Shown here piece by piece: positions 34,129 through 43,502 of a stretch of DNA of 64,000 bases; the stretch's first letter is position 1; every line of letters starts with the position of its first letter. The notes beneath the pieces are model-generated. The model had not been told where the DNA came from, ran no database searches, and worked only from the letters and a program-made list of their open reading frames with translations. Both the position numbers and the translations under genes were made by a program. The stretch spans positions 62,001 through 126,000 of the forward strand of contig DASPIR010000008.1 of the NCBI GenBank assembly GCA_035628995.1. Direction: 5' to 3'. Origin of the DNA: Clostridia bacterium (lineage in GTDB: Bacteria > Bacillota > Clostridia > Lutisporales > Lutisporaceae).

Positions 34129-35715
34129 ATGGAAACAGTGAAATTTGAAGATTTAAATTTATCAAGTGAAATTCTTAAAGCAGTAGAGAATAAAGGTTTT
34201 GAAGAGGCATCTCCGATACAAGCGCAAGCAATTCCCTACGCACTGGAAGGAAGGGACGTAATTGGCCAAGCTCAGACCGGAACTGGAAAAACAGCAGCTT
34301 TCGGCATACCGATGCTTGAAAGGCTAAGTCATGAAGAAAAAGCAATTCAAGCACTGGTGTTATGTCCGACAAGAGAGCTTGCCATACAGGTCGCTGAGGA
34401 AATCAGGGAGCTTGCCAAGTTCAAAAGGGGAGTAGAGATTCTCCCTATATATGGTGGTCAGCCTATCGACAGGCAGATGAAAGCTTTGAAGAGAAGGCCG
34501 CAAATTATTGTAGGAACACCTGGCAGAGTTATGGACCATATGGAAAGAGGTACTCTGAAAATTGACCATGTCAAAATGGTAGTTCTGGACGAAGCGGATG
34601 AAATGCTGGATATGGGCTTCATAGATGACATAGTCACTATACTAAAGTCTGTTCCAGACGAACGACAGACCTTGTTGTTCTCTGCAACTATGCCAAGGCA
34701 GATTTTGGACCTCACAAAGAAGTTTCAGAAGAACCCAAAGCATATAATGGTAGTTCATAAGGAACTGACTGCACCTAAGGTTGAGCAGGTATACTTTGAA
34801 GTAAAAGAAAAGACTAAACCGGAAGTATTATCAAGACTTATTGATATGTACAATCCGAAGCTGTCACTGGTTTTTTGCAACACAAAGAGAAAAGTTGATG
34901 AACTGGTAGCGGATCTGCAGGGCAGAGGATATTTCGCTGATGCACTTCACGGAGATTTGAAGCAGGTGCAGAGAGATAGGGTAATGGCTAAATTCAGGAG
35001 CGGAGCGGTAGATATTCTTGTTGCTACTGATGTAGCTGCCAGAGGTATTGACGTAGACGACATAGAGGCTGTATTCAATTATGATTTACCACAGGATGAA
35101 GAATACTATGTTCACAGGATAGGCCGAACAGCCAGAGCCGGAAGAGAAGGCAGAGCATTTACCTTTGTTATTGGCAGAGAAATTTATAAGCTGAGAGATA
35201 TTCAGAGGTATGCCAAAGTTAAGATCACACTTAAGAAAGCACCGTCTTCTGAGGATGTAGAAGAAGTCAGAAGCAATATGTTCATGGAAAAGATAAAGGA
35301 AGTCATGGAAGAGGGAGACCTCAGCCCATATATTGCTTCAATAGAACGTTTGGCTGAAGAAGATTATGCCTCAATTGACATTGCTGCCGCACTTTTGAAA
35401 ATGGCTATTGGCGGCAAGGCTAGAGAAGCACAGCCTGAAGAGAAGGACTTCGAAAATACTGGGGGAGAACCTGGAATGGTAAGACTCTTCATAAATATCG
35501 GCAGAAACCAGAACATAAAACCTGGGGATATTGTTGGAGGCATTGCTGGAGAAACAGGTATTCCGGGCAAGCTCATCGGCAGTATAGATATCTATGACAA
35601 ATATACTTTTGTTGAAGTGCCGAGAGAATACGCCAATGATGTAATAAAGACTATGAAAGACAATCAGATAAAAGGCAAGAGAATTAACATAGAGCCAGCC
35701 AACGCAAAGCACTAG
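34129..35715 (+). CDS. DEAD-box RNA helicase with DbpA-type RNA-binding domain
   Basis: 528 residues, similar to DeaD/CshA/DbpA helicases that unwind rRNA and mRNA. It has the Q motif FEEASPIQAQAI, Walker A AQTGTGKT (residues 48-55), VLDEADEMLDMG, SATMPR, then motif IV-VI (LVFCNTK, VATDVAARGIDV, YVHRIGRTARAGR). The last 75 residues (MVRLFINIGRNQNIKPGDIV...IDIYDKYTFVEVP) are a DbpA RNA-binding domain, which targets rRNA in DbpA. The spacer region from about 380 to 450 is acidic. The start ATG has only a weak ribosome site (AGGATGG). A terminator follows. Confidence 0.9.
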   Translation: METVKFEDLNLSSEILKAVENKGFEEASPIQAQAIPYALEGRDVIGQAQTGTGKTAAFGIPMLERLSHEEKAIQALVLCPTRELAIQVAEEIRELAKFKRGVEILPIYGGQPIDRQMKALKRRPQIIVGTPGRVMDHMERGTLKIDHVKMVVLDEADEMLDMGFIDDIVTILKSVPDERQTLLFSATMPRQILDLTKKFQKNPKHIMVVHKELTAPKVEQVYFEVKEKTKPEVLSRLIDMYNPKLSLVFCNTKRKVDELVADLQGRGYFADALHGDLKQVQRDRVMAKFRSGAVDILVATDVAARGIDVDDIEAVFNYDLPQDEEYYVHRIGRTARAGREGRAFTFVIGREIYKLRDIQRYAKVKITLKKAPSSEDVEEVRSNMFMEKIKEVMEEGDLSPYIASIERLAEEDYASIDIAAALLKMAIGGKAREAQPEEKDFENTGGEPGMVRLFINIGRNQNIKPGDIVGGIAGETGIPGKLIGSIDIYDKYTFVEVPREYANDVIKTMKDNQIKGKRINIEPANAKH

Positions 35716-35754
35716 CAGGGGAGCAGTAATAAAGAAATAGTTATTGACTAGTGA

Positions 35755-35788
35755 AATAGGAGTCAGCCGAAAGAGGTTGACTCCTATT
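35755..35788 (+). terminator. Intrinsic terminator
   Basis: AATAGGAGTCAGCC/GGTTGACTCCTATT stem with a 6-nt loop. The T-tract is modest (ATTTATG). Confidence 0.75.
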
Positions 35789-35941
35789 ATTTATGTGTTT
35801 GGAGTCACATTCGCCATTCAGATGACCTGTTTCCTTTCTTAGTTTGCAATTCGGTTACAAATTGTCATTTTCGTTGTAAAAAAGAATGTTAGATAATATA
35901 ATGGAAATGTGTGGAAATTATACTGAAAGGGGTTTTATGAA

Positions 35942-38275
35942 ATGTGGAAAAAAGTTGTTGCTACAGTAATTGTGCTTTTGCTTGCATTGGGAGGGGTATT
36001 TAATGCTGCTGCCGATAGCACAAGTGTATCTTCAAGCATTAGCATTATAGCACCAAGCAATTCAGCAAGTGCAACTGCAGTAGCAGGAAATCAGGTTGAA
36101 GAAAAGAATGTCAAGGTAACAAAGGAGGAAGCAAAGCAGATTTCTTTGGAAATGCTGAGGAAGCATTTTGGGCTTGAAATTGACGAGAAAAAATACCAGG
36201 AGATGGTGCAGCTGACTCCGGGCTATGAAATTGGGAAAGGTTATACCTGGCAGCTTAACTGGAATATGAGCAATAGTGACATGTTTACACATATAAGCAC
36301 AGTTATTGATGCTTCTACGGGTAAGTTTTTGGGGTTCAACAGAAGTCAAAGCTACAGGAATCAAGAACAGGTGATAGTTGCTGACATTACAAAGGATCAA
36401 GCCCGTAAGCTGACAGAAGAGTTCCTTAAGAAAATCAACCCGGAAGAATTTAAACAAGTAAAGCTTGAAGATTACGGAAGTGAAATTTTATACTCCAGCA
36501 GGGTAAGACCAAATTACAATTTTAACTTTACCAGAGAAGTCAATGGCTTAAGCTATCCGTACAATTACATTATGCTTGGAATAAATGGCGCTGACGGGAG
36601 TATAGTAAACTACAGCATAAACTGGCAGTATGATTTAAAATTGCCGGCATTAGAAGGTTTGGTGGATAAGGAAAAAGCTCTGAGAATTTTCAAAGACAAG
36701 TTCAGTATGGACTTGAGCTATATATCTGCAAGGAGCAGGTTTACAAGTTATATGGCACCTACAGAGACAAAACTCGTATATACGCCAAGCCCTGACAGCG
36801 GTGTAGTCATAGATGCAAAGACAGGGGAGGCATTGGGCTACAATGATCAGAAGCTTGATACTCTCAAAAAAAGAGATATATCACAAGAGCAGAAAAATAA
36901 AATGGCAGAGGGTAAATCCAAGCTGTCCGTAGGATCTGGCGAGTTGACCAGCGAAAAGGCAGAAGCCTACATTAACAGTCTGGTAAAGGAATTTTTCGGT
37001 TCGGGTTATAAAGCCGAAAATCTGGGCTATTCAGAAAATGAGATGGCAATGAATGAGGGAAGCAGGAAAACGTGGACTGCAGAAGTCATGGAGGATAAGC
37101 CGGAAGCATATCAGGGCAAGGGCACTATTTCAATAGACAGTACATCGGGAGAAATACTGAATATAGGAAGATATATTTTCGAGGATTGGTATGGAAAGGA
37201 ATACGAGAGGAAGATCACTTGGGAGCAGGCTTATGATAAAGCAGCAGAGTTACTGGGGAAATATTATCCTCATAGGCTTGGAGATATAAGAACTGAGCAG
37301 ATTTATCAGGAAAACCTGTATCAGGTTAATGGAAAGCTGATGCCTGACAGGATGATATATTTCAATTTCCCCAGACTTGTGAATGGAATCATGTATGCCA
37401 ACAATTCAATAAATATATCTATTGATACACAGACAGGAGAAGTAAACGATTTGTACCATAACTGGAGTAAAACCCTCAGCTTTCCTAAGGCTGAAGGTAT
37501 AATCGACAAAGAAAAAGCAGAAGAGCAGTTTTTCAAGGAATTTGATGTCAAGCTTGCTTATTCCAGATATAATGAGAAGGTCAATCAGAATGATTACTTG
37601 CCGAATCATAGAATTGTATATACCCTTGAGCATAAGCAGAAGAAAAACAGCAGCAGGAACATTGATGCTTTTTCAGGAAAGCTCCTGGACTATGAAGGCA
37701 ATGAGTTGGGTGCAGTACAAAATAATTTTTACGAAACAATCAAGGGCAACCCTGCAGAAAAGGAGCTAAGCATACTGGCTTTCCAAAATATTATCGATAC
37801 CAGGAGCTTCAAGCCGGATAGCGAGATAACGTACATGGAGCTCTTGAGGATGCTTGTCAATGTAAAGGGTTACCGACCTTATTCAACAAGAGACCAGCTT
37901 GAACTGCAGTTTAAGAATGTTGACAAGAAAAGTGAGAACTATCCATACTTGATGGAGGCCGTAAGGTATAGAATCATTGAAAACAAACCGGTGGAATTGA
38001 AGCTGGATGCAAAGGTTACAAGAGAGCAAATGGCTGAATGGATAGTGAAGCTGCTGAAATATGAAAAGCTGGCAAAGGCAAAGGGCATATTTGTGCTCGA
38101 TTATAAGGATGCTGATGAGATAAACGGCGATTTGAAGGGTCATGTTGCAATAGCCAAGGGGTTGGGAATAATCGATGGGACTTCGGAAATGTTCGGACCC
38201 AAGGAAAACTTGAAAATGCAGGAAGCAGCTTTGATTATTTACAGGGCATTGGACAGTATGAGAGAAATAAAATAG
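35942..38275 (+). CDS. Exported surface protein with YcdB/YcdC-like repeats and SLH region
   Basis: 777 residues. The signal peptide is VVATVIVLLLALGGVFNAAA with cleavage near AAADS. The mature part has repeated PepSY/YcdB-like units (each with a TxEEAK-like start, e.g. VTKEEAKQISLEML, ITKDQARKLTEEFL, ITWEQAYDKAAELL, then a hydrophobic core ending with a D-xx-TG-E segment such as VIDASTGKFLGF, SIDTQTGEVNDL). The last 170 residues resemble SLH domains (ITYMELLRMLVNVKG, VTREQMAEWIVKLL, GHVAIAKGLGIIDG) that anchor it to cell-wall polymers. It is probably a germination or envelope-stress surface protein. The ribosome site is AAAGGGG. Confidence 0.8.
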   Translation: MWKKVVATVIVLLLALGGVFNAAADSTSVSSSISIIAPSNSASATAVAGNQVEEKNVKVTKEEAKQISLEMLRKHFGLEIDEKKYQEMVQLTPGYEIGKGYTWQLNWNMSNSDMFTHISTVIDASTGKFLGFNRSQSYRNQEQVIVADITKDQARKLTEEFLKKINPEEFKQVKLEDYGSEILYSSRVRPNYNFNFTREVNGLSYPYNYIMLGINGADGSIVNYSINWQYDLKLPALEGLVDKEKALRIFKDKFSMDLSYISARSRFTSYMAPTETKLVYTPSPDSGVVIDAKTGEALGYNDQKLDTLKKRDISQEQKNKMAEGKSKLSVGSGELTSEKAEAYINSLVKEFFGSGYKAENLGYSENEMAMNEGSRKTWTAEVMEDKPEAYQGKGTISIDSTSGEILNIGRYIFEDWYGKEYERKITWEQAYDKAAELLGKYYPHRLGDIRTEQIYQENLYQVNGKLMPDRMIYFNFPRLVNGIMYANNSINISIDTQTGEVNDLYHNWSKTLSFPKAEGIIDKEKAEEQFFKEFDVKLAYSRYNEKVNQNDYLPNHRIVYTLEHKQKKNSSRNIDAFSGKLLDYEGNELGAVQNNFYETIKGNPAEKELSILAFQNIIDTRSFKPDSEITYMELLRMLVNVKGYRPYSTRDQLELQFKNVDKKSENYPYLMEAVRYRIIENKPVELKLDAKVTREQMAEWIVKLLKYEKLAKAKGIFVLDYKDADEINGDLKGHVAIAKGLGIIDGTSEMFGPKENLKMQEAALIIYRALDSMREIK

Positions 38276-38297
38276 AAGCCGGATATAAGTGATATGA

Positions 38298-38327
38298 AAG
38301 CTTCGCAGTGGATGCTGCGAGGCTTTT
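38298..38327 (+). terminator. Intrinsic terminator
   Basis: AAGCTTCGCAG/CTGCGAGGCTT stem with a 6-nt loop, then TTTAATAC. Confidence 0.75.
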
Positions 38328-38469
38328 AATACTTATATTGTATCTGAGACATCATTGGGGCTAATAATATAATATTAACTGGCTGGATACAGATTGGTTT
38401 TTGCGATATAATTGGGATAAATTATTAATGGGCCCTTGAAAGATGGTCCTAAAACAATGGGGTGATAGC

Positions 38470-38889
38470 ATGCCGAAGGTATTAAAAGCTGATGGAATGA
38501 ACAAATGCATAGGGTGCTTCACCTGTATGCTTGCATGTTCGGGTGTGAACAGGCAGAACCATTCGATTTCCAAAAGCGCAATAAAAGTGAGAACCAGCGG
38601 AGGTTTGAAAGGCAAGTTCATTGCGGATGTATGCATAGCCTGCAATGATGAGAGAGCATGTGCGGAGGCCTGCCCCTCAGGCGCTCTGGAAGCAAGGGAG
38701 GGAGGAGGAGTCCTCCTTAAAGCAGAAAAGTGCATAGGCTGTAAAAGATGTGTGGAGGCCTGCATAGTAAGTGCGGTATTTTTCGATGACACCATAGGCA
38801 AGCCTATAATCTGCAAACACTGCGGAGTCTGCACAAGGTTCTGTCCCCATGAATGCCTGAGAATGGAGGAGCAAGACAATGATATATGA
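38470..38889 (+). CDS. Polyferredoxin, electron partner of AOR
   Basis: About 139 residues with four cysteine clusters for [4Fe-4S] centres: Cys13-x2-Cys16-x2-Cys19-x3-Cys23; VCIACNDERACAEACP; KCIGCKRCVEACI; ICKHCGVCTRFCP. This is the HycB/DmsB-like layout and carries electrons to or from the aldehyde oxidoreductase. ATG 38470 lies behind GGGGTGAT; ATG 38443 further upstream is less likely. The 3' end overlaps the AOR gene by 11 nt, so they are translationally coupled. Confidence 0.85.
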   Translation: MPKVLKADGMNKCIGCFTCMLACSGVNRQNHSISKSAIKVRTSGGLKGKFIADVCIACNDERACAEACPSGALEAREGGGVLLKAEKCIGCKRCVEACIVSAVFFDDTIGKPIICKHCGVCTRFCPHECLRMEEQDNDI

Positions 38890-40624
38890 GAAATATATAA
38901 GAGTGTTATATATTGATCTGAAAAATAAAAAAATTAGAATAGAGCAGAGAGAAGACCTGTGCGAATACTTGGGTGGAGCAGGTGTGGCGTCAAAGCTTCT
39001 AGAAGAGAATATAAAGTCTGACCTGAGCCCTCTTGATGAAGAACAGCCGATAATTCTTGCCATTGGTGCCGCCTCCTCCATTTATCCGGTAGTGACAAAG
39101 ACTGTAGCAATGTTTTACTCGCCATTGACAGGGGAGCTCGGAGAGTCCTATGCAGGGGGGCGCCTTGCACTTACAATGCTGCTGGCAGGCTACGATGCAA
39201 TTGTTATACAAGGGAAAGCGGATAAACCCACCTATATAACGTTAAATAGAAATAACATTGAATTCAAGGATGCAAGGGCTTTGTGGGGAATGACCTCTGA
39301 TGAAGCAGGCAGAGTTATAAGGGAAAGGGAGCCCGGAGGCGGCAAGAGGAGCATTCTGAGAATCGGCCCTGCCGGAGAGAATATGGTGAGCTTCGCCAGC
39401 GTATGCGTGGACACCTATAGGCATTTTGGAAGGCTCGGACTGGGTGCAGTATTCGGAAGTAAAAACCTTAAGGCTGTATCTATTATAGGGGACAGGAGCA
39501 TACCTATTAAGAACTTCAAGGAATACTTCAAGGTTTATCAGGAAATCTACAACAAGGTGACGGATACCGAAATAATGTCCAAGTATCATGATGCCGGGAC
39601 TCCCGTAAATGTTGAGCCCTTGAACGAAATGGGCGGGCTGCCGACAAAGAATCTTACACAGAACAGATTTGAACATGTTGAGGATATATCCGGGGATGCT
39701 TTTGTAAAGAACAATCTGGTCAGGAAAATGGCCTGCACTGGCTGCCCTGTTGGGTGCATACACATAGGCCAGTTCAGAAGGGAATTTGATAAGGGTCATG
39801 ATTACGAGTCAGTAAGCGTTGGTTATGATTATGAGCTTATATTCGCTTTAGGCAGTTTCCTGGGTATAAAGTCCACTGATGAAATACTGCAGCTTATAGA
39901 AGTGGTGGAGCAGCAGGGACTGGATGCCATGTCCACAGGGGTTGTACTTGGCTGGGCAACCGAAGCATATATGGGAAAACTGGTTGCTGACAGTGATACT
40001 ATAGTACCGCTTGAATTTGGGAACGCTCAGAATTATATAAAGGCCATTGAATATCTTGCAAATAAGGAAAACGACTTCTATGAAGCTTTATCCAAGGGAT
40101 GTTACGAAGCATCTCAGAAATATGGCGGGCAGGACTATGCAATGACCTTTGCAAAAAATGAAATGCCGGGCTATCATACAGGCTACGGTGCATTAGTGGG
40201 AGCGGTCGTAGGCGCAAGACACTCGCACCTATGCAATGCAGGCTATTCGATAGACCAGACCATAGGGGCAATAGATAAGGAAAAGATAGTTGATGGGCTT
40301 TTCGATGAAGAAAAAGAGAGGTGCATGTTGAACTCTCTGACCATCTGCCTTTTTGCAAGGAAGGTCTATGATAGAAAAACAATACTCTCGGCTTTAAATG
40401 CAATTGGGTATGAGTTTAAAGACGAGGATCTGACTGCCATAGCTGACAGGGTTTACAAAACAAAGCTCCGTATAAAAGATATGCTTGGCTTCGACCTGAT
40501 GAAGGTAAGGCTTCCGAAACGACTCTTCGAGACGCCAAGCTTGTGGGGCAAGCTGGACGAAGGAATCGCGTACGAGTTAATTGATATGTACGACAAGAAG
40601 TTAAAGGAATTCACCAATAAATAG
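38879..40624 (+). CDS. Tungsten/molybdenum aldehyde:ferredoxin oxidoreductase (AOR family)
   Basis: 581-residue AOR-family enzyme that oxidises aldehydes to acids with ferredoxin, or runs in reverse, using tungstopterin and one [4Fe-4S]. The FeS ligands are Cys286, Cys289, Cys293 (CxxCxxxC in CTGCPVGC) and Cys490 (LTICLF). The tungstopterin loop includes GAASSIYPVVTKTVAMF (residues 63-79), the usual GGxxxxGLG-like region is RFGRLGLGAVFGSKNLKAV, and EMPGYHTGYGALVGAVVG is the DPRG-like helix in variant form. The usual DPRGxxxG is replaced here by EMPGYHTGYG, so this may be a distant AOR subfamily. The operon partner is the polyferredoxin. Confidence 0.85.
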   Translation: MIYEKYIRVLYIDLKNKKIRIEQREDLCEYLGGAGVASKLLEENIKSDLSPLDEEQPIILAIGAASSIYPVVTKTVAMFYSPLTGELGESYAGGRLALTMLLAGYDAIVIQGKADKPTYITLNRNNIEFKDARALWGMTSDEAGRVIREREPGGGKRSILRIGPAGENMVSFASVCVDTYRHFGRLGLGAVFGSKNLKAVSIIGDRSIPIKNFKEYFKVYQEIYNKVTDTEIMSKYHDAGTPVNVEPLNEMGGLPTKNLTQNRFEHVEDISGDAFVKNNLVRKMACTGCPVGCIHIGQFRREFDKGHDYESVSVGYDYELIFALGSFLGIKSTDEILQLIEVVEQQGLDAMSTGVVLGWATEAYMGKLVADSDTIVPLEFGNAQNYIKAIEYLANKENDFYEALSKGCYEASQKYGGQDYAMTFAKNEMPGYHTGYGALVGAVVGARHSHLCNAGYSIDQTIGAIDKEKIVDGLFDEEKERCMLNSLTICLFARKVYDRKTILSALNAIGYEFKDEDLTAIADRVYKTKLRIKDMLGFDLMKVRLPKRLFETPSLWGKLDEGIAYELIDMYDKKLKEFTNK

Positions 40625-40649
40625 AAGATGGCCGAAAGGCCATCTTCTA
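40622..40649. terminator. Bidirectional terminator with GAAA loop
   Basis: A perfect 12-bp stem (40622-40633 with 40638-40649) capped by GAAA between the convergent AOR and MATE genes. T-tracts are short. Confidence 0.75.
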
Positions 40650-42017
40650 TTTATTCATATTTACTGCCAGATTGTTTATCCATTTCTTAGATGCCAATCT
40701 CGGAATTCCGATTATCAGCTTTATTATCTCTTCTACTTGAACCAGTGCATAGACCCAGTATATGGGAAGGTGGAACACAAGTCCACCCAGGAACACCAGC
40801 GGCACACCCACCAGCCATACCCCGCCGGTATCCAGCATTAGGCAGAAGGTTGTATCTCCACCGCTTCTTAATATTCCGACTATATTGATATAATTGAATA
40901 CCTTGGCCCACATGAAAAGGCAGTATACTATAAGATTTCTCTGCGCATATTCCAGTACGATAGGCGATACCTTGTATGGAGTAAGCACCCATGGGGAAAT
41001 TAGTATGACAAAGAATCCGGCCAGCATGGCAGCAGCAGGTCCAATTATTGCGAAACGTTTTGCATATGCAAAAACTAACTTATCATCCCCAGAGCCTATT
41101 TTATGACCTATCATTACAGCACAGGCATTACCGAAGCCCATGAATATTACCCATACAATTCTCTCAACGGTACTGGATATATTGATTGATGCAATTGCAT
41201 CTGTACCCATTCTCGCATATGCGATTGCATACATTGTCACTCCCAAAGCCCACATTGACTCATTTAGAATTACCGGTAAAGTAACCTTGAAGAACTGTTT
41301 TACAAAGCCAGCTGTCATATCAGTCATTTCTCTTATGGAGGCGGCTACCACATCCTTTTTTGAATATACAATCCAAAGCAGCATAGTCAGTTCTATAACT
41401 CTGGCAATGACCGTAGCAACTGCTGACCCAGCCACTCCCAACCGGGGCAATCCCCAATAGCCGTATATAAGCAGGTAATTTAGAACCGTGTTGATTCCCA
41501 GTGCGATAACACTGACAACCAAAGGAGTTTTTACATTGCCTGTGCTTCTTAAAATAAAGGAGTAGGCAAAGGTAACAGCGGTGATAACATAACTGAAGAG
41601 TACAATCCTTAAGTATTCAGTCCCCAACTGGATTACACCTGGATCTTTGGAGAATATCCCCAGTATTTCAGTAGGGAAGAAGAAACCGCCTATAGAGAAG
41701 AGAAACGCACCTGTTCCTCCGGTTATGATGCAAAGCCCCAAGACCTTTCTTATATTCTTGATATCCTTGCTGCCCCAGAACTGCGCTGTAAAAATGGATG
41801 AACCACTGACAATACCAAAAAGCAGAAGATTCAGGAGGAAAAAGTATTGGTTTGCAAGTCCTACACCTGCGATAGCAGTCTCGCCCAGACCCCCTATCAT
41901 TATATTGTCAACCAGATTCAGGGATGAAAGCGCTAGGTTCTGTGCTGCTATCGGCAGAGCTATCCTAAACATCTGCGAAAAGAAATGTCTGTCATTGAAC
42001 AAATTAGCAAGCTTCAT
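40647..42017 (-). CDS. MATE family efflux transporter
   Basis: 456 residues, twelve membrane segments. The MATE signatures are RIALPIAAQNLALSSLNLVDN near the N-terminus and the loop GSGDDKLVFAYAKR between the two halves. Family members export drugs or cations in exchange for Na+ or H+. ATG 42017 has GGAGGTATAT upstream; an ATG at 42041 is not preceded by a site. It is monocistronic and convergent with AOR. Confidence 0.9.
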   Translation of the reverse strand: MKLANLFNDRHFFSQMFRIALPIAAQNLALSSLNLVDNIMIGGLGETAIAGVGLANQYFFLLNLLLFGIVSGSSIFTAQFWGSKDIKNIRKVLGLCIITGGTGAFLFSIGGFFFPTEILGIFSKDPGVIQLGTEYLRIVLFSYVITAVTFAYSFILRSTGNVKTPLVVSVIALGINTVLNYLLIYGYWGLPRLGVAGSAVATVIARVIELTMLLWIVYSKKDVVAASIREMTDMTAGFVKQFFKVTLPVILNESMWALGVTMYAIAYARMGTDAIASINISSTVERIVWVIFMGFGNACAVMIGHKIGSGDDKLVFAYAKRFAIIGPAAAMLAGFFVILISPWVLTPYKVSPIVLEYAQRNLIVYCLFMWAKVFNYINIVGILRSGGDTTFCLMLDTGGVWLVGVPLVFLGGLVFHLPIYWVYALVQVEEIIKLIIGIPRLASKKWINNLAVNMNK

Positions 42018-42094
42018 ATATACCTCCGATGCATTTGGCACGTATCCTTTTAATTATATATCATCAAAGGGCAATATTGAAGCAATGACGAAAA

Positions 42095-43084
42095 TTAATG
42101 CGGCTGCAGCTCAGCTATATCTCCGACTATTTCGAGGCCACTATTACGTCCTGTACCTTCAAATATAATTTTCCTATTACCGTAAGCGACCTGCCCAAGG
42201 GTAACCTTGATTTCCGATGACATGCTTTCGTCGATGACGTCCTCCATTGAACCGTTGCGTGGTGAATAAAGCTTTCCTGAGTTTGACTCGCGGGTATGTA
42301 TTTCAAGATAAATATGTTTGTCACTGATGCGGATGCGGATGTTGCCCGACTGATGTGAGAGCTGCTCTATCCGTGCCCCGGTGTAGGTAGCAAATCTATA
42401 AAGCTTTCCATTGATTGAAAGGCCCGCAATTAAACCTGTAAAGAACTTGCCAAACCAAGGTATCCGTGCTATTGATGCTGTGAAGAAAACATTGGGGTTT
42501 TCAAAATAGTTAGACTGCATCCAGATCCAGGAGCTTGGGAAGGACCTTCCCCAATCCTTTTCCATATAGCCTCTGCCACCCGTAAAATCCACACTTCTAT
42601 TGTTTATTGCAAGGCTGCCGCTTATATCGTGCTTCATGCTGATTATGCCATGATAGCATTCCATAAAGGGTACAAAGGCGTACCAGCCCATTATGCCCGG
42701 GGAAAAGAGAGAAACTGGCCAAGGGGCTGAATTTTCGAAGTTAAGCCTCCCCTTTAAGCTAAAGCTGTCCGCAGCTAAATCTATATCGACCACTCCAGAA
42801 GAGAAATAATTAGCACCTATCCATAGCCTGAAATTGTCTTTGGAGTAGTGAAAATCATGGATATCATAAGTTTGATAGAGAGATTTGCAGCTTTTCCCAT
42901 CAATGAGCTGGATAAATGAGTGGGGTTTGCTCCCGTCAATTCCGTAGGATACTCCGGGTATAAGTGCATATATACTGTCCTCATCTTTATTAACTATCTT
43001 GAAATACCATCCCTCAAAATACTTTTTAGGGTGCTGCCTTCCTTGGTATACTTCAGGCTTCCAGACTTTCGTGAGCTTTAACAT
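42095..43084 (-). CDS. Tocopherol cyclase-like protein
   Basis: 329 residues. The family signatures are YFEGWYFKIVN near residue 22, HSFIQLIDG, GIMGWYAFVPFMECYHGI, GGRGYMEKDWGRSFPSSWIW (near residues 175-195) and IARIPW. In plants and cyanobacteria the tocopherol cyclase makes the chromanol ring; bacterial homologs in Clostridia have no known substrate. The ribosome site AAAGGA is present, and the TTAAAG after the ATG is normal. It is transcribed in the same direction as MATE, 77 bp upstream, but with no obvious functional link. Confidence 0.75.
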   Translation of the reverse strand: MLKLTKVWKPEVYQGRQHPKKYFEGWYFKIVNKDEDSIYALIPGVSYGIDGSKPHSFIQLIDGKSCKSLYQTYDIHDFHYSKDNFRLWIGANYFSSGVVDIDLAADSFSLKGRLNFENSAPWPVSLFSPGIMGWYAFVPFMECYHGIISMKHDISGSLAINNRSVDFTGGRGYMEKDWGRSFPSSWIWMQSNYFENPNVFFTASIARIPWFGKFFTGLIAGLSINGKLYRFATYTGARIEQLSHQSGNIRIRISDKHIYLEIHTRESNSGKLYSPRNGSMEDVIDESMSSEIKVTLGQVAYGNRKIIFEGTGRNSGLEIVGDIAELQPH

Positions 43085-43263
43085 GCGGTCATATTCCTTT
43101 CATAGTTTTTTTCATTACCTTTAAGTTTTCTATCACCAACGTCCTTTATTCAACACCGCAATTATTAATATTATATTACAATTCATACTCGGCAATTGAC
43201 AGGCATAAACTGGTAATATATAATTTACAAGAAAAGAAGAAAATGGAAAGGGAGGTCGCGAAT

Positions 43264-43341
43264 ATGAGAATCAATAGTGCAATAAAAAGAAACTATAACA
43301 ATTTAATACAGCGGCCTGCTTTATCAGTTTTTGAGGACTGA
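43264..43341 (+). CDS. 25-residue leader peptide before the MFS gene
   Basis: ATG behind GGGAGGT. The peptide begins MRINSAIKRNYNN and ends in ALSVFED. It lies 160 bp before the MFS gene and upstream of a terminator. Antibiotic-inducible pump genes often have this order. Conservation in related genomes would tell if it is a true leader. Confidence 0.45.
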   Translation: MRINSAIKRNYNNLIQRPALSVFED

Positions 43342-43419
43342 TTGACAGTTTTTTTGTGCGGGTCGCTTTGAGAGAGGGGACTCCGTGACAATTTTAAAAC
43401 TAAGGTTTTTCAGTGTTCT

Positions 43420-43459
43420 AAGTCATGGAATATTTATGTTCCATGGCTTTTATTATTTT
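43420..43459 (+). terminator. Terminator in the MFS leader (attenuator candidate)
   Basis: AAGTCATGGAA/TTCCATGGCTT (one G-T pair) with an 8-nt loop, then TTATTATTTT. It lies 43 bp before the MFS start, so it would block expression unless read through. Confidence 0.65.
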
Positions 43460-43502
43460 CTGAGTGATTTATCTGTACTACTTTATGAGGGGGTTTTACA
43501 TC

